From CAVQSS01 sp963746605 (GTDB taxonomy: Bacteria; Desulfobacterota; RBG-13-43-22), in the NCBI GenBank assembly GCA_963746605.1, contig CAVVCH010000002.1:146623-210622 (forward strand): a DNA stretch of 64,000 nucleotides. Reading direction: 5' to 3'. How positions within the stretch are numbered: position 1 is the stretch's first letter; the number at the start of each line of letters is the position of its first letter. This document shows positions 28,755-37,105 of the stretch, piece after piece. Made by a program: the position numbers and the translations under genes. The notes below the pieces were generated by a model. It was not told the origin of the DNA, did no database searches, and saw only the letters and a program-made list of their open reading frames with translations.

Positions 28755-28995
28755 AAAAATCCTCCCGCTGTCCGAGAATGGTGTGGGCCAGACCTTTGCT
28801 CACTTTAATCAACAGAATACAGCCCGCGAATCCGAAGACGGACCAGAACCCGGGGATATGATCTCCGAAAAAATGCGCCTCATGGCGGGGGGCCAGGAGA
28901 TCAAAGACGATGGCCAGACCCATGAGGGCGTAAAGAAAAAGCTTCAGGCCCTTCAGGCGATTTCGCAAAAAATCCATCGGTTCTGCCCAGTTCAT
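28747..28995 (-). CDS. Small two-helix membrane protein of the nuo operon
   Basis: 82 residues with two hydrophobic segments (about 19-33, LFLYALMGLAIVFDLL, and about 48-64, FWSVFGFAGCILLIKVS) separated by a polar loop APRHEAHFFGDHIPG. It overlaps the preceding MrpD-like gene (ATGA-type, 4 bp) and the following L-like gene (8 bp), so it is firmly part of the operon. Small proteins of this kind accompany Mrp-type antiporter subunits in some complex I and hydrogenase clusters; its role is not known to me. Confidence 0.7.
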   Translation of the reverse strand: MNWAEPMDFLRNRLKGLKLFLYALMGLAIVFDLLAPRHEAHFFGDHIPGFWSVFGFAGCILLIKVSKGLAHTILGQREDFYG

Positions 28996-30458
28996 CGGAG
29001 CACCGCCTTGACGATATTCATAAAATAATCGGGAAAGATGCCCATCAGCACCGAGGCGAGGGCCGTCAGCATCAGCGGGACCACCATGAAGGCCGGAGCC
29101 TCGTGATAGCCCTTGCCCTCCGGGGGTTTTTCGAAATAGGCCTTATAGAGGATGGGGGCGAAATACCCGGTGTTGAGAATGGTGCTGGCCAGCAGAAAGA
29201 AGAGGATGAACTGCGCTTTGGCCTCCAGCGCCCCCATGATCAGGTACCATTTGGTGACAAAACCGCAGACCAGGGGCACGCCGATCATACTCAAGGAGGC
29301 AATGCCGAAGGCGGCCATGGTGAAGGGCATCATTCGGCCGGCGCCGCTCAGGTCGCTGATCTTCTTGGTGTGCAGGGCCACGTAGATGGCTCCGGCGCCC
29401 ATGAAGAGGGTGATCTTGGAAAAGGCGTGGTTGGCGATGTGGATCAGCCCGCCGGTGATCCCGCTGGGAGTCAGCAGGGCCACGCCCAGCACCACGTACG
29501 ATAACTGGCTGACCGTGGAATAGGCCAGCCGGGCTTTGAGGTCGTCCTTGGTCAGGGCGATCACGGAGGCGGTGACGATGGTGATGCCGGCGATGACGGC
29601 GGTGGGCAGGCCCAGGTTCAGGCTGTCCAGCAGGTTCACCCCGAAGACGGAGAGCATGACCCGGCAGATGCAGAAGACGCCGGCCTTGACCACGGCCACG
29701 GCGTGGAGCAGGGCGCTAACCGGTGTGGGGGCCACCATGGCCGAAGGCAGCCAGTTGTGGAGGGGCATGATGGCCGCCTTGGTCAACCCGGCGATATAGA
29801 AAATGTAAGTGACGGTCACCAGCAGCGGGTTGGCGTCGGCGGGAAACATGCCCTTGGCGATCCCTACGGGAAAATCGAGGGTGCCGGTCATGACGTAGGT
29901 CAGGACGATGGCCGGCAGCAGAAAGGCCTTGGCCGTGCCGGTCAGGTAGATCATGTACTTGCGGCCCCCTTCAAAGGCCTCGGCGTCCTGATGATGGGCC
30001 ACTAGGGGGTAGGTGTAAATGGTAATCAGTTCGTAAAAAAGATAAAAACTGAACAGATTGCCGGAGAAGGCCACGCCCACGGCCCCGACGATGGCTACGG
30101 CAAAGCAATGATAGTAGCGGGTCTGGGCGTGTTCGTCCAGGGCGCGCATGTAGCCGATATTGTAAAAGGAAACCAGGATCCAGAGGAAGGAGGAAATGGT
30201 AGCGAAAAGCATGCCCAGGGCATCCACCCGGAATTTAAGGCTGATACCCGGTAGAATAACAAAGGGGGTGCATTCGATCATCTTCCCGGCCAGGATCTCC
30301 GGGGTCATGGAGAGTACGGTCAGGAAAGTCGCCGCGGCCCCCAGGACGGACCAGGCTTCCCGGAGATTGGGCTTCCGCTTGGAGGCCATGATCAGGATGG
30401 CGGCCAGGGAGGCGATCAAGACCGCCGCGAAAGGTTTGCTGGAGTAAATGAGTTCCAT
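28992..30458 (-). CDS. MrpD-like antiporter subunit (additional to L, M and N)
   Basis: 488 residues, about 14 membrane segments, frame intact. Antiporter signatures: the glutamate in FSFYLFYELITIYTYPLV, GLTKAAIMPLHNWLPSAMVAP with its lysine, AVAVVKAGVF, and DDLKARLAYSTVSQLSYVVLG. It resembles subunit D of Mrp Na+/H+ antiporters and MbhH/MnhD proteins more than NuoM or NuoN. It follows nuoK by 14 bp and overlaps the next small gene. Canonical complex I has three antiporter-type subunits; this would be a fourth. Confidence 0.85.
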   Translation of the reverse strand: MELIYSSKPFAAVLIASLAAILIMASKRKPNLREAWSVLGAAATFLTVLSMTPEILAGKMIECTPFVILPGISLKFRVDALGMLFATISSFLWILVSFYNIGYMRALDEHAQTRYYHCFAVAIVGAVGVAFSGNLFSFYLFYELITIYTYPLVAHHQDAEAFEGGRKYMIYLTGTAKAFLLPAIVLTYVMTGTLDFPVGIAKGMFPADANPLLVTVTYIFYIAGLTKAAIMPLHNWLPSAMVAPTPVSALLHAVAVVKAGVFCICRVMLSVFGVNLLDSLNLGLPTAVIAGITIVTASVIALTKDDLKARLAYSTVSQLSYVVLGVALLTPSGITGGLIHIANHAFSKITLFMGAGAIYVALHTKKISDLSGAGRMMPFTMAAFGIASLSMIGVPLVCGFVTKWYLIMGALEAKAQFILFFLLASTILNTGYFAPILYKAYFEKPPEGKGYHEAPAFMVVPLMLTALASVLMGIFPDYFMNIVKAVLR

Positions 30459-30472
30459 GGTCTCGGAGACGC

Positions 30473-30782
30473 CTATCCTTTCAGTTCGCTGATACCGTCC
30501 ACCCGGATTTCCTTGAACCGGCGGTAGATGGTGATGATGATGCTCAGGGCAATGGCCGCTTCGGCGGCGGCCACCCCCATGATGAACAGCGTAAAAACCT
30601 GGCCCACCGTCGGGTCCGGGGTCAGGAACATGTTAAAGGCCATGAAATTCATACCCGCGCCGTTGAGGATCAGTTCGGTGGCGATCAGCATGCCGATCAG
30701 GGAATTCTGTTGCAGACAGGCCGAAAACCCCGATGCAGAACATCAGGGCGCCCAAGACCAGATAGGTTAACAGGCTTTCCAT
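30473..30782 (-). CDS. nuoK: NADH-quinone oxidoreductase subunit K, one frameshift
   Basis: About 102 residues when one base near 30716 is skipped, joining MESLLTYLVLGALMFCIGVFGL to LQQNSLIGMLIATELILNGAG. The two membrane glutamates expected in NuoK are present (ATELILN and AAAEAAIALS). A loss of two bases would add one residue and cannot be excluded. The ATG at 30782 lies 2 bp after the nuoJ stop. Three-helix subunit in the E-channel region of the membrane arm. Confidence 0.85.
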
Positions 30783-30784
30783 GG

Positions 30785-31343
30785 CTACTTCCTTTTGTGA
30801 CCCGGACCGCCGATCAAGTACCAGCCCCGATCGACGATCAAGATGGCCCCGACAATGGCGACAGCCAGAAGGAGGGAAATCAGTTCAAAGACCAGAAAGT
30901 ACCGGGTCAGCAAGTGCGTGCCCGAGGGTCTTGGCGGTCCAGTCGCGGGCTGGAGCGGCATAGGGAGCCCAGTGGGCCTGGGTGATCATTTGGATAATGA
31001 CCAGGAAACCAATAACGCTCACGATAAAGGCCGTGGCCGCTTTGAGCTTAGATTGTTTTTTCAGGTCCAATTCCAGCGGCGGGGAAAGCATGATACCAAA
31101 GATATAGGTAACACAAATGGCCCCGACATAGATCAGTAACTGCATCATGGCCACAAATTGGCTTCCTAAAAATAGATAGATGCCGGCTACTCCGAACATG
31201 GCCTGGGCCAGACCCAGGATGTTGTGGACGATTTTTGAGGGAATTACGGCCAGTATGGCCCCCGTCAGGGTAATAAAAACCATAAGCCAGAAGGCCCCTT
31301 GGGCCACCAGGATCGGCGGTATGAAATCTGCAATGGTATTCAT
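30785..31343 (-). CDS. nuoJ: NADH-quinone oxidoreductase subunit J, one frameshift
   Basis: About 185 residues after skipping one base near 30911 (CTT-G-CTG). The first frame gives QGAFWLMVFITLTGAILAVI and LLIYVGAICVTYIFGIML, the pi-bulge helix region of NuoJ; the second restores the last helix LTRYFLVFELISLLLAVAIVGAI. Without correction the last membrane helix is lost. Overlaps the nuoI stop by 4 bp. Confidence 0.85.
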
Positions 31344-31802
31344 CGGCTTTTCTCTAATCGATCCATGATGTCAATCACCGTATCCCAACGGGAATAAAAG
31401 ACCAACTCGTATTCATTGGAGAATTTAAGGGTTTGTTCCGGGCAGAAATCGACGCACAGGCCGCAAAGGCTGCACTTGGAAAAATCAATATAATATTGAT
31501 GCCCGTATTTCAAGGCCCCGGCCTTGGTTTTTTCCCCCTGGACCTTGATGACATGGGAAGGGCAGATGCGGGCGCATAGGCCGCACGCCACGCAATGATG
31601 GGTCTTGGTGTCGTCAAATCGGATGAGCTTCGATATGTCCCCGGAACTGGGGGGTCATGGTCAGTTTCTGGCGGGGGTATTGGACCGTCACAATGGGGGT
31701 GAAAAGACGTTTCAAGGTGATCCACAGCCCGACTACCAGGCTCTTGGAACCCGTCAGGATCTCCGTAATGTATTGGGTGAAGGCGGGGGAGGGGGTATTC
31801 AT
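31340..31802 (-). CDS. nuoI: NADH-quinone oxidoreductase subunit I (2 x [4Fe-4S]), one frameshift
   Basis: About 153 residues. The N-terminal part, from the ATG at 31802 (MNTPSPAFTQYITEIL), is read to QFRGHIEAH; one extra base at 31614-31625 must be skipped to reach RFDDTKTHHCVACGLCARICPS and CSLCGLCVDFCPEQTL, the two [4Fe-4S] motifs that carry electrons to NuoB. In the uncorrected frame a TGA follows at once (CCG ATT TGA C). This is not a selenocysteine site, because a frame change is needed. Starts 2 bp before the nuoH stop. Confidence 0.87.
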
Positions 31803-31803
31803 C

Positions 31804-32802
31804 TTAAAGGACCTTAAGGACAATGGCGGTAATCAGAAGATTGACCAAGGAAAAGGGGATCAGCACCTTCCAGGCGAAATTCATCAGTTGATCGAAGCGG
31901 ATCCGGGGATAAGTCCAGCGGACCCACATGACCACGAAGATCAGAAAATAGGTTTTAATCAGAAACCAGATCATTCCCGGGAAAAGAGGTCCATGCCAGC
32001 CCCCCAGGAAAAGGACCGTGAACATGGCGGCGGCTATGACCATATTGGTATATTCCGCCAGAAAGAAGAGAGAAAAACGCATTCCGGTATATTCGGTATG
32101 AAACCCGGAAACCAGCTCCGATTCGGCCTCCACCAGATCAAAGGGGGCCCGGTTGGTTTCAGCGGTGGTGGCGATGAAAAAGATGATGGCGGCAATGGGC
32201 TGATAGAAGATGAACCAGACGGGAGACTGGGCCTGGACGATTTCGCCCATTTTAAAGGTATTGGTCATGATAATGACCGACATGGTGGCCAGGAGCAAGG
32301 GGATCTCATAGGCCACATTCTGGGCCACCGACCGGACGGCCCCGATCAGGGCATATTTATTATTGGAGGACCAGCCGGCCATCAGGATGGATATGACGGA
32401 GATACTGGAAAAGGCAAAGATGAGCAGGATGCCGACATTCACATCCTTAACCTGCATCATCGGGCTGAAGGGTATCGGCACAAAACCGACAAAGGCCGGA
32501 GCGACGACAATGATGGGGGCCAGAAAGAAAATCAATTTGTCGGTTGATTGCGGGGTTACCATTTCCTTGCCCAGCAGTTTCACGGCGTCGATCAGGGTCT
32601 GGAGTATTCCATGGGGTCCGACCTCCATCGGACCGGGCCGGAGCTGGATATGGCCGGCCACTTTGCGTTCTACCAGGACCAGGAAAGCGACGTTCAAAGG
32701 AACAATAGCGGCAATGATCAAGAGGCCGACGATACCGGACATGACGTCAGAGCCCAGGAAACCGTAGATATCTTTGATGTAGGGAAGTTGGGTAATATTC
32801 AC
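31804..32802 (-). CDS. nuoH: NADH-quinone oxidoreductase subunit H
   Basis: 332 residues with about eight membrane segments. Quinone-chamber blocks are clear: VERKVAGHIQLRPGPMEVGP, GILQTLIDAVKLLGKE, AQNVAYEIPLLLATMSVI, and the acidic loop ETNRAPFDLVEAESELVSGFHTEY. It links the quinone site to the membrane arm. Frame intact. Overlaps the nuoD stop by 4 bp. Confidence 0.95.
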   Translation of the reverse strand: MNITQLPYIKDIYGFLGSDVMSGIVGLLIIAAIVPLNVAFLVLVERKVAGHIQLRPGPMEVGPHGILQTLIDAVKLLGKEMVTPQSTDKLIFFLAPIIVVAPAFVGFVPIPFSPMMQVKDVNVGILLIFAFSSISVISILMAGWSSNNKYALIGAVRSVAQNVAYEIPLLLATMSVIIMTNTFKMGEIVQAQSPVWFIFYQPIAAIIFFIATTAETNRAPFDLVEAESELVSGFHTEYTGMRFSLFFLAEYTNMVIAAAMFTVLFLGGWHGPLFPGMIWFLIKTYFLIFVVMWVRWTYPRIRFDQLMNFAWKVLIPFSLVNLLITAIVLKVL

Positions 32803-33928
32803 CGATCAATCTCCGGTACGGTCACATCAATACTGCCGAAAATGGCAATGACATCGGCCAGAAAATGTCCTGGGCAGATCTCGGTCAGGACAAACAAATT
32901 GGAAAAGGAGGGAGCGCGCACCTTAATACGGTAGGGGATCCGGGACCCGTCGCTGACGATGTAAAAACCTACGGCCCCCCGGGCACTCTCAAAGGCACAA
33001 TAACAATCGCCTTTCGGCGGGGTGACAAACCGGGGAACCTTGGCCCGGATCGGTCCCGGGGGCAAATGGTCCAGGGCCTGCTCGATGATGTTCAGACTTT
33101 GCTCCATTTCGGCCATCCGGACCTGATAACGGGCCAGGCAATCGCCCTCTTCCCGGGTCGGAATATCAAAGTTAAACTCCGGATAGGCCGAGTAGGGTTC
33201 CATTCTTGCGGACGTCATAATTTACCCCCGAACCCCGTAGGGTTGGGCCGGTAACCCCGTAATTCCAAGGCCACTTCCTTGGTGATGACCCCCACGTCTT
33301 TGGAACGCTTGATAAAGATGATGTTTTGATTGATCAGATTTTCGTAATCCCAGAATCGGCCGCGCAACCGGTCGATAAAGCGACGGGTCCCATCATAAAA
33401 TTCCTTGGTAATATCGTTGCGAACCCCGCCAAAGCGACCGTAACAATAGGTCAGACGAGAACCGGCGATCCCTTCCAAAAGATCCAGAATATGTTCCCGG
33501 TCATCCCAACCATAAAGAAAAGGGGTGATGGCCCCGAGTCCCATGGCATAGTCCATGGCCCCGATGAAATGGCTGGCAATGCGGTTCAATTCCGAGGTGA
33601 TGACCCGGATATATTCGGCCCTTCTCGGAACCTCGATGCCGCAAAGCTTTTCCACGGCCATACAATAGCCGTGGTTAAAGATCATGCCGGAAAGATAATC
33701 CATCCTGGCCGGATTGGGCAGGAATTGTTCATAGGTCCGGTTTTCGGCCATCTTTTCATGACCTCGGTGGGAGTAGCCGATGACCGGTTCTACTTTGAGC
33801 ACCACTTCCCCATCGAGGGTCACCAAGAGGTGCATGACCCCATGGGTACTGGGATGCTGAGGGCCCAGATTGAGTTGATAGACCCGCTGGTTGATAGAGG
33901 TATCGTCTATGGTTTTGGGGTTCAGCAT
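32799..33928 (-). CDS. nuoD: NADH-quinone oxidoreductase subunit D, two frameshifts
   Basis: About 375 residues. The start is MLNPKTIDDTSINQRVYQLNLGPQHPSTHGVMHLL, with the quinone-site histidine region GPQHPSTHG. Two single extra bases interrupt the gene: at about 33262 (GAA-T-TAC, restoring YGVTGPTLRGSGVNYDVRK) and at about 33204 (AAG-A-ATG, restoring MEPYSAYPEFNFDIPT). The end is normal (ADVIAIFGSIDVTVPEIDR). Both breaks fall inside one of the most conserved NuoD segments, which argues for sequence error. Confidence 0.88.
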
Positions 33929-34419
33929 AGCATGTCGTCTATATCGGTGGTAAATTTGGTCTTGCCGAAATTCTTTAACAACGGAAAATAATTCGCATCA
34001 TCGGGATTGATGATGCGCTTCAGGTCCGGGTGTACCTGAAAGCGGATCCCGAAAAAGTCATAGACCTCCCGCTCCAGCCAGATGGCCTCGGGATAGATGT
34101 CCCAGACGCTGAAGGGCCTGACCTCCGGGAGAAGTTTGACGCGGGCCATTACCCGGAAGGACGCCTCGTTGTAGGTGGAAAAAAAATAGACCAGGTGAAA
34201 ATATTCCAGAAAATCCACGGCCGTTATGGTTTCCAGGAAATAACGTCTATCTTTCATCTCCCGCGCCACCCGGCGCATGCCGCGCATGGACCAACCGCAC
34301 TTCCAGGTGATAGCCGCATTCCTGTGTAATCCCGGTCACGCAGTTCCGCTTCGGGAATTACCTGCAGCAGACTATTTTTTAGTTTTCGAGCGGCTTTGTC
34401 GGCTCTGCGGTTGGCATCT
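33922..34419 (-). CDS. nuoC: NADH-quinone oxidoreductase subunit C, two frameshifts, start unclear
   Basis: The conserved core ETITAVDFLEYFHLVYFFSTY, ARVKLLPEVRPFSVWDIYPEAIWLEREVYDFFGIRF is intact at the C-terminus. Upstream, single extra bases at about 34279 (CGG-C-ATG) and 34322 (ACA-G-GAA) must be skipped to read ECGYHLEVRLVHARHMRRVAREMKDRRYF. Before that the frame runs without a stop into nuoB, and no start codon with a plausible ribosome site was found for a separate nuoC, so B and C may be one polypeptide. The boundary given here is a domain estimate. Overlaps nuoD start by 7 bp. Confidence 0.78.
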
Positions 34420-34938
34420 ATTATTCCCTTGCTAATCTTGGTTTGTATTTTTATGAATCCCTGGAGCAGGGCCTCCGGACGGGGGGGGCACCCGGGGATA
34501 TACACATCAACCGGAATAATTTTGTCCGCTCCGTTGACAATGGCGTACTGCCCGTCATAGGAAAAAGGCCCCCCGGAGATGGCGCAATTGCCCATGGCAA
34601 TAACATATCGGGGGGCCGGCATCTGATCGTAGAGGGTCTTGATGGTCGAAACCAGCTTATGGGGTATTGTTCCGGCCACGACCATGACATCGGATTGCCG
34701 AGGAGTACCTCTGAGGAATGATCCCGAAACGGTCCCAGTCAAACCGGGCCACTCCGGCGGCCATCATTTCAATGGCGCAACAGGCGATCCCGAAGGTCAG
34801 GGGCCAAAGGGCACTGACCCGGGCCAAATCCAAGAGATTCTGCACGGGAGCAAAACCCACCACGGCCGGTTTTTCCACGTACTCCTGGGAAAGGTCCCTG
34901 GAGGGAATGCAAATGGGATCGTTTCCCTTTACCTCCAT
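34420..34938 (-). CDS. nuoB: NADH-quinone oxidoreductase subunit B, one frameshift, possibly fused to C
   Basis: The N-terminus (MEVKGNDPICIPSRDL) leads to LWPLTFGIACCAIEMMAAG, with the tandem cysteines of the N2 cluster. At about 34713 one extra base (CCT-C-AGA) must be skipped to continue RGTPRQSDVMVVAGTIPHKL, GNCAISGGPF and VDVYIPGCPPRPEALLQGF, which complete the [4Fe-4S] N2 ligands. N2 is the last electron carrier before quinone. The frame continues past the NuoB domain through a ~30-residue charged linker (ANRRADKAARKLKN) into the NuoC domain. Confidence 0.85.
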
Positions 34939-35312
34939 CTAAAAACTCCTTTACGCCAGGCATAGACAATGGCCAAGGCTATTAATAAAAGAAAGATAAT
35001 GAACTCCAACAGCTCGAAAAAACCGGTTCCCTTTTGATAGGCCAGAAGTACCGGAAAGAGATAGAGCACATCCACATCGAAGGCCAGAAAGATCAAGGCA
35101 AAAAGATAGTAGGAGGCCCCGAACTGCATCCAGGCCGTCCGGATGGGGGGCATCCCGCTTTCGTAGGTCACCAGCCTCTTTTCCCCATAGATCCGGGGAC
35201 CGAGTACGAAATTGATGATCACCATGGAGAGGGGTAATAGCAAGCCAACGAGGAAGAATACTAAGACAAACAAAAACTCACCGAGGCCGGCTTGTACCAT
35301 CTGGGAAAACAA
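34929..35312 (-). CDS. nuoA: NADH-quinone oxidoreductase subunit A
   Basis: 127 residues, three membrane helices. Conserved loop: RLVTYESGMPPIRTAWMQF followed by SYYLFALIFLAFDVDVLYLFP. The TTG at 35312 is chosen because AGGAGG lies 8 bp upstream of it, while the internal ATG at 35300 is 20 bp away. First gene of the nuo operon. A weak upstream candidate promoter is TTGACC (coding strand, at 35393-35388) with TAGTAA 18 bp on; it is not convincing. Overlaps nuoB by 10 bp. Confidence 0.93.
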   Translation of the reverse strand: MFSQMVQAGLGEFLFVLVFFLVGLLLPLSMVIINFVLGPRIYGEKRLVTYESGMPPIRTAWMQFGASYYLFALIFLAFDVDVLYLFPVLLAYQKGTGFFELLEFIIFLLLIALAIVYAWRKGVFRWR

Positions 35313-35514
35313 GGGGCGGTCCTCCTTTTCAGCCCAGGAATATCCTTACGGTTCAGGCTTGATTTACTAACCCAAGGAGTGGGGTCAGGTCAAGAGGAAA
35401 ATAAGATGCCTGAGAAAAAAATACCGCTATGATCGGGTTATTCACCGGCAGCGATAAAACCATCGTAATCTAATTAAACCCGTAAAAAAAATCAAGAAAA
35501 AAAACGGACTCCGA

Positions 35515-36450
35515 TTAATTGGATTTAGCCAGCCACTGGCGGGCCTGTTCCACATCTTTATGAATTTGGGCCCGCAAGGCTTCCGGACCGGCAAAAGTCT
35601 TTTCGCCCCGCAACCTTTTAAGGAAATGAACGGTCAGGTTTTGGTCGTAGAGGGGGAGGTCAAAATCGAACAAATAGGTTTCCACCGAAATATGTTTCCC
35701 GGCAAAGGTGGGGTTGAAACCCACGTTGGTTACTCCAAAGAAACCCCCGAAGGTCGTTTCCGCCTTAACGATATAAACTCCCCGCTGAGGCAGAAGTTTT
35801 TCCCGGGGTTCCATGTTGGCCGTGGGATAGCCGACCACCGATCGGCCGATGCCATGTCCTTTGATCACTCGGCCGGAAAGAAAGAAAGGGCGCCCTAAAA
35901 GGGATTTGGCCTCCTCCATGGCCCCCGAGGTAATCAACTCCCGGATTCGGGTGCTGCTGACCAACTGGCCTCGAATAGTGACCGGCGGGTGGACGTGAAC
36001 CCTGAAATCCCACTGGTCTCCCAATTCTTTCAATAAATGAATGTTGCCTTCCCGCTTGCGCCCAAACGTATAGTCATAGCCGATCACGATTTCCTTCATT
36101 CCGATGGTATCCAGGAGTACCTCCCGGATGAAGGTCCTGGCGGGCAATTGAGCGAATTCCCGGGAAAAAGGCAAGGATAGGACCACCTCAATTCCATGTT
36201 GAAAAATTAGCCGGGCCTTGTTTTCATCGGCAACGATCTGGCGGGGGGCTTTGGAGGGCCGAAGTATTTGGGCCGGGTGAGGATTGAAGGTCATAACCAC
36301 GGCAGTGCCCTGGATGGCCCGGGCTCGTTCCCGCACCTTTTGAAACAGGCCCTGGTGGCCCAGGTGAATTCCGTCAAAATTGCCGATGGTCAGGACCGAT
36401 GACGTGAAAGGCTGAAAAATCTGGTTCAGGTCGGTGATGATGATTTGCAT
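35515..36450 (-). CDS. ribF: Bifunctional riboflavin kinase / FAD synthetase
   Basis: 311 residues. The N-terminal adenylyltransferase domain has SVLTIGNFDGIHLGHQGLF (HxGH motif) and VIGYDYTFGRKREGN, SSTRIRELI. The C-terminal flavokinase domain has GRVIKGHGIGRSVVGYPTANM and GVTNVGFNPTF, ETYLFDFDLPLYDQNLTV. It makes FMN and FAD from riboflavin. Monocistronic by position: 200 bp from nuoA and divergent from tRNA-Leu. Confidence 0.95.
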   Translation of the reverse strand: MQIIITDLNQIFQPFTSSVLTIGNFDGIHLGHQGLFQKVRERARAIQGTAVVMTFNPHPAQILRPSKAPRQIVADENKARLIFQHGIEVVLSLPFSREFAQLPARTFIREVLLDTIGMKEIVIGYDYTFGRKREGNIHLLKELGDQWDFRVHVHPPVTIRGQLVSSTRIRELITSGAMEEAKSLLGRPFFLSGRVIKGHGIGRSVVGYPTANMEPREKLLPQRGVYIVKAETTFGGFFGVTNVGFNPTFAGKHISVETYLFDFDLPLYDQNLTVHFLKRLRGEKTFAGPEALRAQIHKDVEQARQWLAKSN

Positions 36451-36466
36451 GATTTAGAATGAAGAC

Positions 36467-36495
36467 TTGACAGTACGGACGACTCAATTTATAAT
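36467..36495 (+). promoter_or_regulatory. Consensus sigma-70 promoter of tRNA-Leu
   Basis: A perfect TTGACA (36467-36472), a 17-bp spacer and a perfect TATAAT (36490-36495). Transcription would start near 36502, about 100 nt before the tRNA. Confidence 0.8.
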
Positions 36496-36601
36496 GCCCC
36501 CCAATACGAAAAGCAATAGAAAATATCCCGCCTCCTTCTCTCAAGCACCACCTGATTCCCTGATCGGGATGTGGCTGGATTAGAAAAAGGGATATTTTTT
36601 T

Positions 36602-36688
36602 GCCGAAGTGGCGGAATTGGTAGACGCGCTAGGTTCAGGGTCTAGTAGGTGTACGCCTGTAGGGGTTCGAGTCCCCTCTTCGGCACCA
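36602..36688 (+). tRNA. tRNA-Leu, anticodon CAG
   Basis: 87 nt with encoded CCA. Acceptor stem GCCGAAG / CTTCGGC, D-arm TGGCGGAATTGGTAGACGC, anticodon stem CTAGG / TCTAG around the loop TTCAGGG (anticodon CAG at 36636-36638), a long class-II variable arm, and T-arm GGGGTTCGAGTCCCC. The long variable arm and D-loop fit leucine. It reads CUG codons. Confidence 0.97.
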
Positions 36689-36695
36689 AATTGAT

Positions 36696-36737
36696 GAAAG
36701 CGGGTGAGATTTCAATGTCTTGCCCGCTTTCGTTTTT
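36696..36737 (+). terminator. Rho-independent terminator of tRNA-Leu
   Basis: GAAAGCGGG (36696-36704) pairs with CCCGCTTTC (36723-36731), followed by GTTTTT. It lies 8 bp after the tRNA. Confidence 0.85.
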
Positions 36738-37105
36738 GGGCGGGTGCGATGAGAATGGAAAAAGGGCGAAGAGAAAGATCCCACGTGCCTGAGGGCCAAT
36801 AATTTCGTTGACGCCGGTATCCGTCGGTCGTATACTAATAGGCGCAAAAGTGGGTTCTTAGACATATCAAGAATTTAATGAGAAAAAATCGTGCTTGCGT
36901 ATTGCCCCGTTTGGCCTTTGGCCAATCCTGATCTTCCCACAGCGGTGTGATTTCCATTTTGTTCTGTAATACCCGGCCGAGTAACCGTTCTCACCCCCCT
37001 TTTTTGCTGAGCAAATTTAAACTATTTAGATGGCAGGGCGCCGCCTGAGGTTCGATCTGACCCAACCGCCGGGCAATTCGTCTTTCATCCCAAAAAGAGA
37101 TCGTC
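36738..37105. other. Intergenic region after tRNA-Leu, no gene seen
   Basis: About 370 bp with no convincing reading frame. I looked for an integrase gene or a repeat of the tRNA 3' end that would mark an integrated element and saw neither nearby. Confidence 0.45.

Noticed and set aside
31600..31630. RF2-like programmed frameshift or selenocysteine at the nuoI TGA
   Set aside because: The local ATT TGA C resembles the RF2 CTT TGA C site, but there is no Shine-Dalgarno-like spacer signal that I can see, no reason for such control in nuoI, and the neighbouring genes carry the same kind of +1 break without a TGA.
35388..35393. Promoter for nuoA based on TTGACC
   Set aside because: No matching -10 box at 16-18 bp; only a weak TAGTAA. 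Mentioned under nuoA but not listed as a feature.
36602..37105. Integrated element at tRNA-Leu
   Set aside because: No integrase and no direct repeat of the tRNA 3' end were found nearby; the tRNA has its own terminator.
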